Shown piece after piece: positions 15,850 to 23,433 of a stretch of DNA of 24,789 nucleotides. The notes below the pieces were generated by a model. The model searched no databases. It saw only the letters and a program-made list of their open reading frames with translations, and was not told where the DNA came from. A program made the position numbers and the translations under genes. The DNA comes from Chloroflexota bacterium (lineage in GTDB: Bacteria; Chloroflexota; Limnocylindria; Limnocylindrales; CSP1-4): NCBI GenBank assembly GCA_021785115.1, contig JAJYGO010000216.1, positions 1 to 24,789 on the forward strand, in the 5' to 3' direction. Numbering within the stretch: position 1 is the stretch's first letter; each line of letters opens with the position of its first letter.

Positions 15850-15855
15850 AGTGTA
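15850..15855 (-). promoter_or_regulatory. -10 box of the HipA-like kinase gene, leaderless type
   Basis: On the minus strand this reads TACACT, ending eight bases before the ATG at 15841 with no ribosome binding site between. It would let the kinase operon be transcribed separately from the DUF6457 gene 66 bases upstream. Confidence 0.45.
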
Positions 15856-15907
15856 GGGGGCCGGACGACGGTCCCGCCCGGCCTGCCGGCGGAGCCCTCT
15901 CGCCCGG

Positions 15908-16192
15908 CTACGCGCCGGACGAGGCGCCCTCCCCCGCGTCCAGGCGGATCGCGAGCTCGCGGATCTTCCCCGCGCGGGCCTCGGGCTCGAGCGGGGCAAG
16001 CGCCAGCCCCACCAGGAACGCGGTGATCGGCGCCGCGATCCGCTCGCTGCGGTGGGCGGCCACCCGGGTCAGGTCGAGCAGCGCGCGCTGCTCATCGCGC
16101 GTGATCCGGGCGGATTCGAGGCCCGGGACCGCCTGCAGGAGTGCCACCCACGCGTCCAGGTTGAGGCCCTGCGTCTCCGAGGTTCCGTCCAT
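15908..16192 (-). CDS. DUF6457-family small protein
   Basis: A 94-residue all-helical soluble protein that matches DUF6457, of unknown function. The characteristic opening is LDAWVALLQAV, followed by a second block LLDLTRVAAHRSERIAAPITAFLVGLA. As I recall, the family is found beside or fused to molybdenum cofactor genes such as mobA, which agrees with fdhD starting 207 bases away in the opposite direction. The ATG at 16192 has GGGGGAA about 10 bases upstream. The C-terminus is a short Gly/Ser tail. It may share a regulatory region with fdhD. Confidence 0.75.
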   Translation of the reverse strand: MDGTSETQGLNLDAWVALLQAVPGLESARITRDEQRALLDLTRVAAHRSERIAAPITAFLVGLALAPLEPEARAGKIRELAIRLDAGEGASSGA

Positions 16193-16319
16193 CCGTGCCG
16201 CTTCCCCCGTGACTCGCTGCGGGCACGATCGCCCTGCCGGCTCACGGTACCGCGTCTGCGCTCCCGGGGCAGGCGGACGGGCAGGAGGGCGAGGGAAGGC
16301 GGGGATATGCAGATAGGGC

Positions 16320-16325
16320 TATAGT
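16320..16325 (+). promoter_or_regulatory. -10 box of fdhD-fdh
   Basis: TATAGT lies in the only AT-rich island (about 16306-16330) between the divergent DUF6457 and fdhD genes. It implies a leader of around 65-70 bases before the ATG at 16399. No molybdenum-cofactor riboswitch structure was recognised in that leader. Confidence 0.45.
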
Positions 16326-16398
16326 CGAATGCACCGGTCGCCCCTCCGGCGCCGGCACCGAGCCGAGTACCCGCTCAGGCCACGCATCCCGAGGCAGC

Positions 16399-17250
16399 AT
16401 GGTGTTGACCAGGCTCCCCTCGCCGAGCCGGGAAGTCGTCGAGACTCGGACGCTCGCCGTCCGCGGGACCGCCGTGTCCCGGCGCCCCGACACGATCGCC
16501 GGCGAGGAACCGATGGAGATCCGGGCGGCAGGGCCGGGGCAGGAGCCCGTCTCCATCGCGGTCACCATGCGGACGCCGGGCCGCGACGAGGAGCTCGCCG
16601 TTGGCTTCCTGTGCACCGAGGGCCTGGTCGGCCCTGGGGACGTGGCCGGCATCGAACTCGGCGACCCGGGCACCGTGGCCCGGCCGGACAACGTGATCAC
16701 GGTCCGGCTCGCCCGGCCGCTGGATCCCGCCCTGGTCACGAGCCGCAACTTCGCCGCGACCGCCAGCTGCGGGATCTGCGGCAAGGCCTCGCTGGACGCC
16801 GTGCAGACGCGGTGCCCGATCCTGCCGGCCGGATCGCCGGTGACCCGCACCACCCTGCTGCGCCTGCCGGTGGCGCTCCGCTCGGCACAGCCCGTCTTCG
16901 ACGCGACCGGCGGCCTCCACGCGGCCGGTCTCTTCGACCCGTCCGGGGACCTGCTGGCCGTGCGCGAGGACGTGGGCCGCCACAACGCGCTTGACAAGCT
17001 GGTCGGCGCGATGCTGCTTGACGGCCGCCTGCCACTCCACCGCTCCGTCCTGATGGTGTCGGGGCGGGTCAGCTTCGAGATCGTCCAGAAGGCCGCCATG
17101 GCCGGCATCCCCGTCACCTGCGCCGTGTCGGCGCCGACCGACCTCGCCGTCGAGGCCGCCGACCGGCTGGGGATGACGCTGGTCGGCTTCCTCAGGGGCG
17201 ACGGCTTCAACGTCTACGCGCATCCCGAGCGCATCGAGCTGGAGGTCTGA
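16399..17250 (+). CDS. fdhD: Formate dehydrogenase accessory sulfurtransferase FdhD
   Basis: A 283-residue FdhD. In E. coli this protein passes sulfur from IscS to the molybdenum cofactor of formate dehydrogenase and so is needed for activity. The sulfur-carrying cysteine loop is TASCGICGKAS with C124 and C127. Other family blocks are present: EELAVGFLCTEGL, AREDVGRHNALDKLVG and SGRVSFEIVQKAAMAGIP. The length is typical. The ATG at 16399 has GAGG upstream. The gene is followed after one base by a molybdopterin oxidoreductase, its likely client, and they almost certainly share a transcript. Residues 1-17 are variable and may not be conserved. Confidence 0.95.
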   Translation: MVLTRLPSPSREVVETRTLAVRGTAVSRRPDTIAGEEPMEIRAAGPGQEPVSIAVTMRTPGRDEELAVGFLCTEGLVGPGDVAGIELGDPGTVARPDNVITVRLARPLDPALVTSRNFAATASCGICGKASLDAVQTRCPILPAGSPVTRTTLLRLPVALRSAQPVFDATGGLHAAGLFDPSGDLLAVREDVGRHNALDKLVGAMLLDGRLPLHRSVLMVSGRVSFEIVQKAAMAGIPVTCAVSAPTDLAVEAADRLGMTLVGFLRGDGFNVYAHPERIELEV

Positions 17251-17251
17251 C

Positions 17252-19588
17252 ATGACCGTCCATCCGTCGTCGGATCAACCGCGCGCGCACCTGCCGGTGC
17301 ACGTGCCGAAGCGACCCCGGCTGGTCGCGCCGGAGCTGTGGGCAGGCTGGAAACCGAACGGGATCGGAGAGCTGAAGCCGAATCACTACCGGGAGATCGC
17401 CGAGACCGTCTGGGACAACCGGCGTGCCCTGCCCTACGCGCTGCGCATCCTGCGCGAGGGCGTCTGCGACGGCTGCGCGCTGGGGGTGAGCGGCTTCCAC
17501 GACTGGACCATCGACAGCGTCCACCTGTGCACCACGCGCCTGAGCCTGCTCAAGTACAACACGGCGCGCCCCTTCGACCACGACCGCCTGTCGGACGTCG
17601 CCCCGCTGCGGGCCATGAGCGGGGCCGAGCTGCGCGACATGGGCCGGCTCGCCTATCCGATGCTCCGGCGCCGCGGCGAGCCGGGCTTCCGGCGCGTCAC
17701 GTGGGACCAGGCGCTCGACCTGGTGGCGGGCCGGATCCGGGCCACCACCCCGGATCGGCTGGCCTTCTACCTGACCAGTCGCGGGATCACCAACGAGGTC
17801 TACTACGTCGCCCAGAAGGTGGCCCGGTTCCTGGGCACCAACAACATCGACAACGCGGCCCGCGTCTGTCACGCCCCCTCGACGGCCGGCCTGAAGCACG
17901 CGCTGGGGGTGGGCGCCACCACCATCTCCTACAGCGACGTCCTGCAGAGCGACCTGGTGGTCATCTTCGGGGCGGACGTGGCGAACGCGCAGCCCGTCTT
18001 CATGAAGTACCTCTACCTGGCGCGCAAGGGCGGCACGAAGGTCGCCATGGTCAACCCCTACCGCGAACCCGGGATGGAGCGGTACTGGGTCCCGTCCAAC
18101 GTCGAGAGCGCGATCTTCGGCACCCGCATGACCGACGAGTGGTTCGAGGTCGACACCGGCGGCGACATGGCCTTCATCAACGGCGTCCTCAAGGTGCTGA
18201 TCGCGGAGGGCGGCGTCGACGAGCGGTTCATCGCCGACCACGCGGCGGGCTTCGAGGAGCTGCGCGCCTCGCTGGACCGGCAGTCCTTCGAGGACCTGGA
18301 GCGGGCCAGCGGCGCATCCCGGGAGGAGATGGCGCGCTTCGCGCGGATGTACGCCTCCGCCCGCAGCGCCGTGCTCGTCTGGGCAATGGGGATCACCCAG
18401 CACGTCTGCGGCAGCGACAACGTCCGCGCCATGGTCAACCTGGCGCTGGCGCGCGGCAACGTGGGCCGCGTGGGGGCCGGGCTGATGCCGATGCGCGGGC
18501 ACTCGGGCGTGCAGGGCGGCGCGGAGATGGGCGCCTACACCACGGTCCTGCCGGGCGCCGTGCCCATCACGCCGGCGAGCGCGGCCGCGCTCTCCGCCCA
18601 GTACGGCTTCGAGATCCGCGGGGAGCGCGGGCTCTCGGCCGCCGAGATGGTGGAGGCCGGCGGACGCGGCGAGATCGACGTCCTCTACTCGAGCGGCGGC
18701 AACTTCCTGGACGTGCTCCCCGACCCCGCCGAGGTCGCCCGGGACCTCGAGCGAGTGCCGCTGCGGGTCCACCAGGACATCGTGGTCAGCTCCCAGATGC
18801 TCCTCGACGGCGAGGAGGTCCTCCTCCTGCCGGCGCGCACCCGCTACGAGCAGCCGGGCGGCGGCACCGAGACGACCACCGAGCGCCGCATCCTGTTCAG
18901 CCCCCGGATCCGGGGGCCACGCGTGGGCGAGGCCCGGAGCGAGTGGGAGATCCTGGTCGACCTGGCGAAGCGGGTGGACCCGGAGCGGGCACACCTGGTC
19001 GACTTCCGCACCGGCCAGCAGGTCCGCGACGAGATCGCGCGGGTCATCCCCTCGTACGCGGGGATCGAGAAGCTGCGCAGGGCGGGTGACCAGGTCCAGT
19101 GGGGCGGCGAGCGGCTGTGCGACGGCTGGGTCTTCCCGACACCGGACGGGAAGGCGCACTTCGACCCCGTGGAACCGCCGGAACTGGCGATCCCGGAGGG
19201 ACGGTTCCGCCTCTCCACTCGGCGCGGCAAGCAGTTCAACTCGATGGTGTTCAAGAAGCGGGATCCGCTCACCGGGGCGCATCGCGACGCCCTCTTCATG
19301 AGCCGCGACGACGCGGCCGCGCTGGGGCTCGCCGAGGGCGATCCGGTGCTCGTGCGCTCCGACGACGGCGAGGTGCATGCGCGGGTGCAGCTCGCAGCGA
19401 TCAAGCCCCGCAACGTCCAGATGTTCTTCCCGGAGGCCAACCCGCTGATCCGCTCCGGGCGGCGCGACCCGGTGGCACTGGTGCCCGACTACAACGCGAC
19501 GGTGGAGATCCTCCCGCCGGCGGCGGCCGCCAGGCAGACCATCCGGGACCAGGCGGAGGCCGAACGGGGCAGCGCGGCCGCGCGCTGA
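17252..19588 (+). CDS. FdhF/YdeP-family molybdopterin oxidoreductase (formate dehydrogenase-like)
   Basis: A 778-residue molybdenum enzyme with bis-MGD-binding domains: the molybdopterin oxidoreductase core at about 110-540 and the C-terminal dinucleotide-binding barrel at about 640-760 (LSTRRGKQFNSMV...FMSRDDAAALGL). It belongs to the YdeP-like branch. C206 in RVCHAPSTAGL aligns with the selenocysteine of E. coli FdhF (RVUHGPS), so it is the likely Mo ligand, followed by the conserved His. The N-terminus has C72, C75 and C93 but not the standard four-cysteine 4Fe-4S pattern. There is no Tat signal, so it is cytoplasmic. It starts one base after fdhD. No electron-transfer subunit gene is adjacent. 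Formate as substrate is plausible, not proven. Confidence 0.88.
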   Translation: MTVHPSSDQPRAHLPVHVPKRPRLVAPELWAGWKPNGIGELKPNHYREIAETVWDNRRALPYALRILREGVCDGCALGVSGFHDWTIDSVHLCTTRLSLLKYNTARPFDHDRLSDVAPLRAMSGAELRDMGRLAYPMLRRRGEPGFRRVTWDQALDLVAGRIRATTPDRLAFYLTSRGITNEVYYVAQKVARFLGTNNIDNAARVCHAPSTAGLKHALGVGATTISYSDVLQSDLVVIFGADVANAQPVFMKYLYLARKGGTKVAMVNPYREPGMERYWVPSNVESAIFGTRMTDEWFEVDTGGDMAFINGVLKVLIAEGGVDERFIADHAAGFEELRASLDRQSFEDLERASGASREEMARFARMYASARSAVLVWAMGITQHVCGSDNVRAMVNLALARGNVGRVGAGLMPMRGHSGVQGGAEMGAYTTVLPGAVPITPASAAALSAQYGFEIRGERGLSAAEMVEAGGRGEIDVLYSSGGNFLDVLPDPAEVARDLERVPLRVHQDIVVSSQMLLDGEEVLLLPARTRYEQPGGGTETTTERRILFSPRIRGPRVGEARSEWEILVDLAKRVDPERAHLVDFRTGQQVRDEIARVIPSYAGIEKLRRAGDQVQWGGERLCDGWVFPTPDGKAHFDPVEPPELAIPEGRFRLSTRRGKQFNSMVFKKRDPLTGAHRDALFMSRDDAAALGLAEGDPVLVRSDDGEVHARVQLAAIKPRNVQMFFPEANPLIRSGRRDPVALVPDYNATVEILPPAAAARQTIRDQAEAERGSAAAR

Positions 19589-19659
19589 CGGAGGGGCGGC
19601 GTCGCCGGCCGCTGACCGGGGGTCGCCGGCCGCTGACCGGGCTGCGCGGCCGCGCGCTG
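19572..19659 (+). repeat. Short repeats downstream of the oxidoreductase gene
   Basis: Two 20-base copies of a GTCGCCGGCC-GCTGACCGGG unit lie at 19601-19620 and 19622-19641, a tandem pair with period 21. They are flanked by two 16-base copies of GCGCGGCCGCGCGCTG, at 19572-19587 (the gene's own end and stop codon region) and 19644-19659. Each outer copy contains a perfect 12-base palindrome. The arrangement looks like nested local duplication of the gene's 3' end. Confidence 0.7.
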
Positions 19660-19672
19660 GCGGTGGCGGCGC

Positions 19673-19678
19673 TACGCT
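19673..19678 (+). promoter_or_regulatory. -10 box of membrane protein A, leaderless type
   Basis: TACGCT ends seven bases before the GTG at 19686, with no ribosome binding site. The same hexamer stands eight bases before the start of its paralogue on the other strand. Confidence 0.5.
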
Positions 19679-19685
19679 TGGCGGC

Positions 19686-20471
19686 GTGGCGACGCTCCTG
19701 CTCAAGCTGATCCTGACACCGAGCCTGATCGGCGCGGCGACGCTCGCCGCCAGGCGCTGGGGGCCCGCCGTGGGCGGCTGGCTGGTCGGGCTCCCGCTCA
19801 CCTCCGGTCCGCTCGCGTTCTTCCTCGCCCTCGACCACGGCCGGGCCTTCGCCGTGTCGGCTTCGATCGGGTCGATCGCCGGCGCCGCGGCCGAGGCCGG
19901 CTTCTGCCTGGCCTACGCGGCCGTCGGGCACCGCGTCTCCTGGCCGCTGGCGCTCGTCGCCGGATCGCTCGGGTACGTGGCCGCCTCCCTCGCCATCCAG
20001 CCGGCCCTGCTCCTGCCGCTCGCGGGAGAGCTCCTCGTGGTGGGGCTCGTGCTCGGCCTCTCGCTGCGCCTGATCCCGTCCTCGCGCCTGCCGCGCGGCG
20101 GTGCCGAACACCCGGCATGGGATCTTCCCGCGCGCATGATCGTGGGGACCGCGATCGTCATCGCCCTGGCCGCCGCGGCGCCGGCGCTGGGCCCGCACGC
20201 CACCGGGCTCATCGCGGCGTTCCCCGTCTATGCCGCCGTGCTGGCCGGCTTCACCCACCACCTGGAGGGGCCCGAGCAGGCGATGGACGTCCTCCGCGGG
20301 CTCCTGGTGGGACTCTTCGCCTTCTCCGGGTTCTTCGCCGTGATCAACCTCTCACTGCTCCCGCTCGGCATCGCGGCGTCCTTCGGGGCGGCCGTGGCGG
20401 CGGCGCTGCTGATCCAGGGGGCCACGCTCTCGGCGCGCTGGGTGGGACCGCGTGCCCCGCAGGCCAGCTGA
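19686..20471 (+). CDS. Internally duplicated integral membrane protein A, unknown family
   Basis: A 261-residue protein with about eight hydrophobic segments; I do not recognise the family. Residues about 6-78 and 149-221 align without gaps at an offset of 143. Shared positions include K/R at the start of helix 1, GP (26-27 and 169-170), G31/G174, P37/P180, L43-A44, G52/G195, G62/G205, G66/G209 and GF (72-73 and 215-216). This points to gene duplication and a pseudo-twofold fold like many transporters. A shorter central segment joins the halves. The early motif GWLVGLPLTSGPLAF is its best fingerprint. The GTG start is set by the promoter at 19673 and by the matching start of the paralogue. 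It converges on that paralogue at 20565. Confidence 0.8.
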   Translation: MATLLLKLILTPSLIGAATLAARRWGPAVGGWLVGLPLTSGPLAFFLALDHGRAFAVSASIGSIAGAAAEAGFCLAYAAVGHRVSWPLALVAGSLGYVAASLAIQPALLLPLAGELLVVGLVLGLSLRLIPSSRLPRGGAEHPAWDLPARMIVGTAIVIALAAAAPALGPHATGLIAAFPVYAAVLAGFTHHLEGPEQAMDVLRGLLVGLFAFSGFFAVINLSLLPLGIAASFGAAVAAALLIQGATLSARWVGPRAPQAS

Positions 20472-20542
20472 CCGCGGGCGGCGGCGGGATCAGGCAAGGT
20501 CGACGTAGCGTCGCCGACTCCCGCAGGGCCGCCTCGGGCCAT

Positions 20543-20558
20543 CGCCGCCGGGGCGGCG
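20543..20558. terminator. Hairpin between the converging paralogues
   Basis: CGCCGCC (20543-20549) and GGCGGCG (20552-20558) are perfect complements. A second small hairpin, CGACG-tag-CGTCG, precedes it at about 20500. Neither has a T-tract. They lie in the 93-base convergent gap and may limit read-through in either direction. Confidence 0.3.
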
Positions 20559-20564
20559 GGCGGA

Positions 20565-21368
20565 TCAGGCACTCCCGGAGATAGCGCCGTCCAGCGACGC
20601 CGCGGGCGTCCTGCGCAGCACCGACAGGGCGACCAGCTGGATCACCACCACGGTGCCGATGGCGGCACCGAAGGCGATCGCCACCCCGAAGCGCTGCACG
20701 GAGGCACTGACCACGGCCAGGAACGCGGCCGTCCCGAACAGGCCGGTCAGGATCCCTCGCAGCACCCCGATGGCCGTCTCCGCGCCGTCCCGCCGGTGCG
20801 TGAAGATCGCCAGCACGGTGGCGATGACGGGGAGCATCGCAAGCAGGCCGCTGGTCCTGGAGCCGAGCGCGGGCGCGGCCGCCGTGAGGGCGAGGACCAC
20901 GGTGGTGCCGATCACCACCCGGACCGGCAGGTCCCAGCCGGGCAGGGTGGCGCCACCCGCCCTTGTCGAGCCCGCCGGCATCAGGCGCAGTGCCGCCGCC
21001 AGGATCGCGGTCACCAGCAGGAAGACCACGCCGACCGGCAGCGCGAGCGCGGGTTGCAGCACGATCGCCGCCGCGAGCCACCCGATCCCGGCCGCCACGA
21101 TCGCCGAGGGCCATCCGGAGCGGGTGGCCACCAGGGCATAGGCGAGGCAGAAGGCGACGATCGCGATGTTCCCCGCCACCGACGCCTCGGCTGCTGACGC
21201 GGCGAACGAGGTGCCGCGGTCGAGTGCCAGGTAGAGCGCCACGGGCCCCGAGGTGAGCGGCAGCGACACCATCCATCCGCCGATCAGGGGGCCCCAGCGC
21301 CGCGCACCGACGCTGGCCCCACCGATGAGGAGGGGGGTGAGCACGAGCTTCAGGGCGAGCAGGATCAC
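20565..21368 (-). CDS. Internally duplicated integral membrane protein B, paralogue of A
   Basis: A 267-residue membrane protein that aligns with protein A almost without gaps over its whole length; by eye about half the positions are identical, including ARRWGP, the GW-V-LPLTSGP motif, FCLAYA, LQPAL, WDLP-R, AAAPALG and VLRG-L-GLF. The same internal repeat is visible (GG...LP near 30-37 matching G...LP near 174-180, and VAF/AAF later). The differences are in the loops and the C-terminus, so it is an old duplication rather than a recent copy. The GTG at 21368 has TACGCT eight bases upstream and no ribosome binding site. A transport role is inferred from the fold pattern only; the substrate is unknown. 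Confidence 0.8.
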   Translation of the reverse strand: MILLALKLVLTPLLIGGASVGARRWGPLIGGWMVSLPLTSGPVALYLALDRGTSFAASAAEASVAGNIAIVAFCLAYALVATRSGWPSAIVAAGIGWLAAAIVLQPALALPVGVVFLLVTAILAAALRLMPAGSTRAGGATLPGWDLPVRVVIGTTVVLALTAAAPALGSRTSGLLAMLPVIATVLAIFTHRRDGAETAIGVLRGILTGLFGTAAFLAVVSASVQRFGVAIAFGAAIGTVVVIQLVALSVLRRTPAASLDGAISGSA

Positions 21369-21376
21369 GAACGCGC

Positions 21377-21382
21377 AGCGTA
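21377..21382 (-). promoter_or_regulatory. -10 box of membrane protein B, leaderless type
   Basis: On the minus strand this reads TACGCT, ending eight bases before the GTG at 21368. It is identical to the box in front of protein A. The gap up to 21484 otherwise shows nothing recognisable. Confidence 0.5.
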
Positions 21383-21484
21383 CGCGTTCACGAACCTGCG
21401 CGGGTCACAGGCAGCGCAGGACGGGTCACGTCCGCCCCGTCGCGCAGTCAGCCCGGGAAGGGAGATCGTGCCCCGTCGGCCGGA

Positions 21485-23425
21485 CTACGCCGCGGCGGTC
21501 TCCCAGGTGGGCACGGGACCCTCGCTCGCCGGGACGCCGGTCACCGACGGCACCGGGGGATGGAAGAGCCCGACCGCGAGCCGCGCCAGCTCCTCCTCCT
21601 GGTCCGGCTCGAACTGGAGACCGACCTCGGCGCCATCGCGGCGGATCGCGGGCCGGCGCCGGACTGCGCACTCCAGGCGGATCACGTCGCGCTCCAGCTC
21701 GAGGGTGAGTGCCACCCGCGGCGGGATCTCGGGCGCGGGGGTCGGCAGCAGCACGCGTGCCCCGGTCACCGAGAGGTCCCGCACCTCGCACACCATGCCG
21801 TTCATCCGGGCCGCGACGCGGACCGGCAGGCGCGTGCTCGCCCGGCGGTTCCCGGCGAACCGGCTGGAACGCACGCGACCGATGGCCGCAAGCAGCAGCG
21901 CCTCGTTCATCGCCAGGAAGACGGCGGCACCGATGGCGGCCCACGGCACCGCGTAGTGCAGCGGGCCCACCCCGAGCAGCGACGCCGTGAACCATGCCAT
22001 GCCGGCGGCGGACACCACGGCGAGGGCGGTGAGCAGGGACGGCACCGGCGTCCGGGCCCGGGCATCACCCCGACGACCCTTCGGGGTGACCTGGAACCGC
22101 GCGTGCACGTCGGGCGCAAGGATGGCCAGCGTGGCGGGGAGCACGGCCGGCATCCGCAGCACCTCGAAGAGGACGGACAGGACCGGCGGGTAGTGGCCGC
22201 GCGCCAGCAGGCGCAGGGCCACGAACTGCAGGGCGAGCGTGGCCAGGAAGAACGGCGCGTAGACGGCGCCGGGCGCCCTGATGGGCACGGCGCCGGTGGC
22301 GACCACGGCCAGCGGGATCAGCATGTACGCGAGCGTGCGCCAGGAGTCGAACCAGCCGAAGAGGGTGGTCAGGAAGGCCAGGCGCTGTCCTGCCGCGAGC
22401 CCGGGGCCGAGGAGCGGGTTCTCGCGGCGCAGCACCTGCATGGCGCCGCGCGCCCAGCGGTTGCGCTGCAGCAGGTAGGCGCCGGCGTCATCGGGCGCCA
22501 GCCCGCGTGCGAGCACCTCGTTGTGGTAGGCGCCGGTCCATCCGGCGCGGTACATGCGGATCGTGGTGTGGATGTCCTCGGTGACGCTGTCGGTGGCGAC
22601 GCCGCCCACGGAGCGCAGCGCGGCAACGCGGAGCACGGCGCAGGTGCCGCACCAGAACGGCGCCGACCAGCGGGTCTTGGCCGGTGCGATCACGCGGTAG
22701 AAGACGGCCTCCTCGTTGAAGACCCGGCCGTTGCGCTGCCGTTCGTGCTCGAACGACTCCAGGTTGTAGAAGTCCTGCGGGGTCTGGACGAACGCGAGTC
22801 GCGAATCCCGGAAATACGGGAGCGTCGCCTCGAGGAACCGGGCCGTCGGCACGTGATCGGCGTCCAGGATGGCCACGAAGTCGGCGTCGATCTGCTCCAG
22901 CGCGTGGTTCACGTTCCCGGCCTTGGCGTGGCGATGCTCCGTGCGGGCCAGGTACCGGGCGCCCAACCGCTCGGCGAGCCGGCGGACCTCCTCGCGAGCG
23001 CCATCGTCGAGGACCCACGTCTGGTGCGCGGGCCGCAGCGCGACGGACGCCGCGATGGTCGGGAGGAGGATCTCCAGCGGCTCGTTGTAGGTGGGGATCA
23101 GGACCGCCACCCCCCAGGCATCGTCCGTGGCGGGCCGGGGCGGCGTGCCCGGGTCCACGTCCCAGAGGGCGACGGTGTAGAGGAGCAGGCCGATCGCGTT
23201 GTGCACCTCGACCAGGAAGAGCGGGATGGAGACCCACCACCAGGCCATGTCGATCGTCCCCGTGAGCCGCCAGGCGAGGTAGGCGGCGGTGACCGCGAGG
23301 GCCACCAGGGCCGTCCCACGAACCAGCGCCTTGCGGGCTCGCGTCTCCGGGGCCGGCAGGCCGCCATCGGGAAACGCCGGGTCGGGTCGCGGGCCGGTCG
23401 CGTGGGTCGAGGGATGCTCGTTCAT
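21485..23425 (-). CDS. BcsA-like family 2 glycosyltransferase with PilZ domain
   Basis: A 646-residue membrane enzyme for processive polysaccharide synthesis. Two N-terminal membrane helices (about 36-54 and 62-88) precede the GT2 domain, which has PTYNE (111-115), DDG (140-142), DAD (188-190), TED (282-284) and QRNRW (320-324), the full set for a processive inverting transferase such as cellulose synthase. Four or five further membrane helices lie at about 350-515. The C-terminal PilZ domain (about 520-620) has RASTR (528-532) and DLSVTG (550-555), the cyclic di-GMP contacts. The polymer is unknown: no bcsB, bcsZ or other cellulose gene is present. The ATG at 23425 has TACGTT eight bases upstream; an upstream in-frame ATG at 23515 adds a non-membrane leader. 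Confidence 0.92.
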   Translation of the reverse strand: MNEHPSTHATGPRPDPAFPDGGLPAPETRARKALVRGTALVALAVTAAYLAWRLTGTIDMAWWWVSIPLFLVEVHNAIGLLLYTVALWDVDPGTPPRPATDDAWGVAVLIPTYNEPLEILLPTIAASVALRPAHQTWVLDDGAREEVRRLAERLGARYLARTEHRHAKAGNVNHALEQIDADFVAILDADHVPTARFLEATLPYFRDSRLAFVQTPQDFYNLESFEHERQRNGRVFNEEAVFYRVIAPAKTRWSAPFWCGTCAVLRVAALRSVGGVATDSVTEDIHTTIRMYRAGWTGAYHNEVLARGLAPDDAGAYLLQRNRWARGAMQVLRRENPLLGPGLAAGQRLAFLTTLFGWFDSWRTLAYMLIPLAVVATGAVPIRAPGAVYAPFFLATLALQFVALRLLARGHYPPVLSVLFEVLRMPAVLPATLAILAPDVHARFQVTPKGRRGDARARTPVPSLLTALAVVSAAGMAWFTASLLGVGPLHYAVPWAAIGAAVFLAMNEALLLAAIGRVRSSRFAGNRRASTRLPVRVAARMNGMVCEVRDLSVTGARVLLPTPAPEIPPRVALTLELERDVIRLECAVRRRPAIRRDGAEVGLQFEPDQEEELARLAVGLFHPPVPSVTGVPASEGPVPTWETAAA

Positions 23426-23433
23426 CGGAGCGG

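Noticed and set aside
16329..16994. A plus-strand frame starting at the ATG three bases after the TATAGT box
   Set aside because: It is out of frame with fdhD, is Arg-rich without domains, and would start upstream of the predicted transcription start.
17207..19801. An 864-codon minus-strand frame opposite the molybdopterin oxidoreductase
   Set aside because: The plus strand has intact cofactor-binding motifs across the whole length; the antisense product is compositionally skewed and has no recognisable domain.
19686..21368. Composite mobile element formed by the two inverted paralogues
   Set aside because: The inverted similarity is at protein level and diverged, with no transposase, terminal inverted repeats or target duplications. 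It is better explained by gene duplication.
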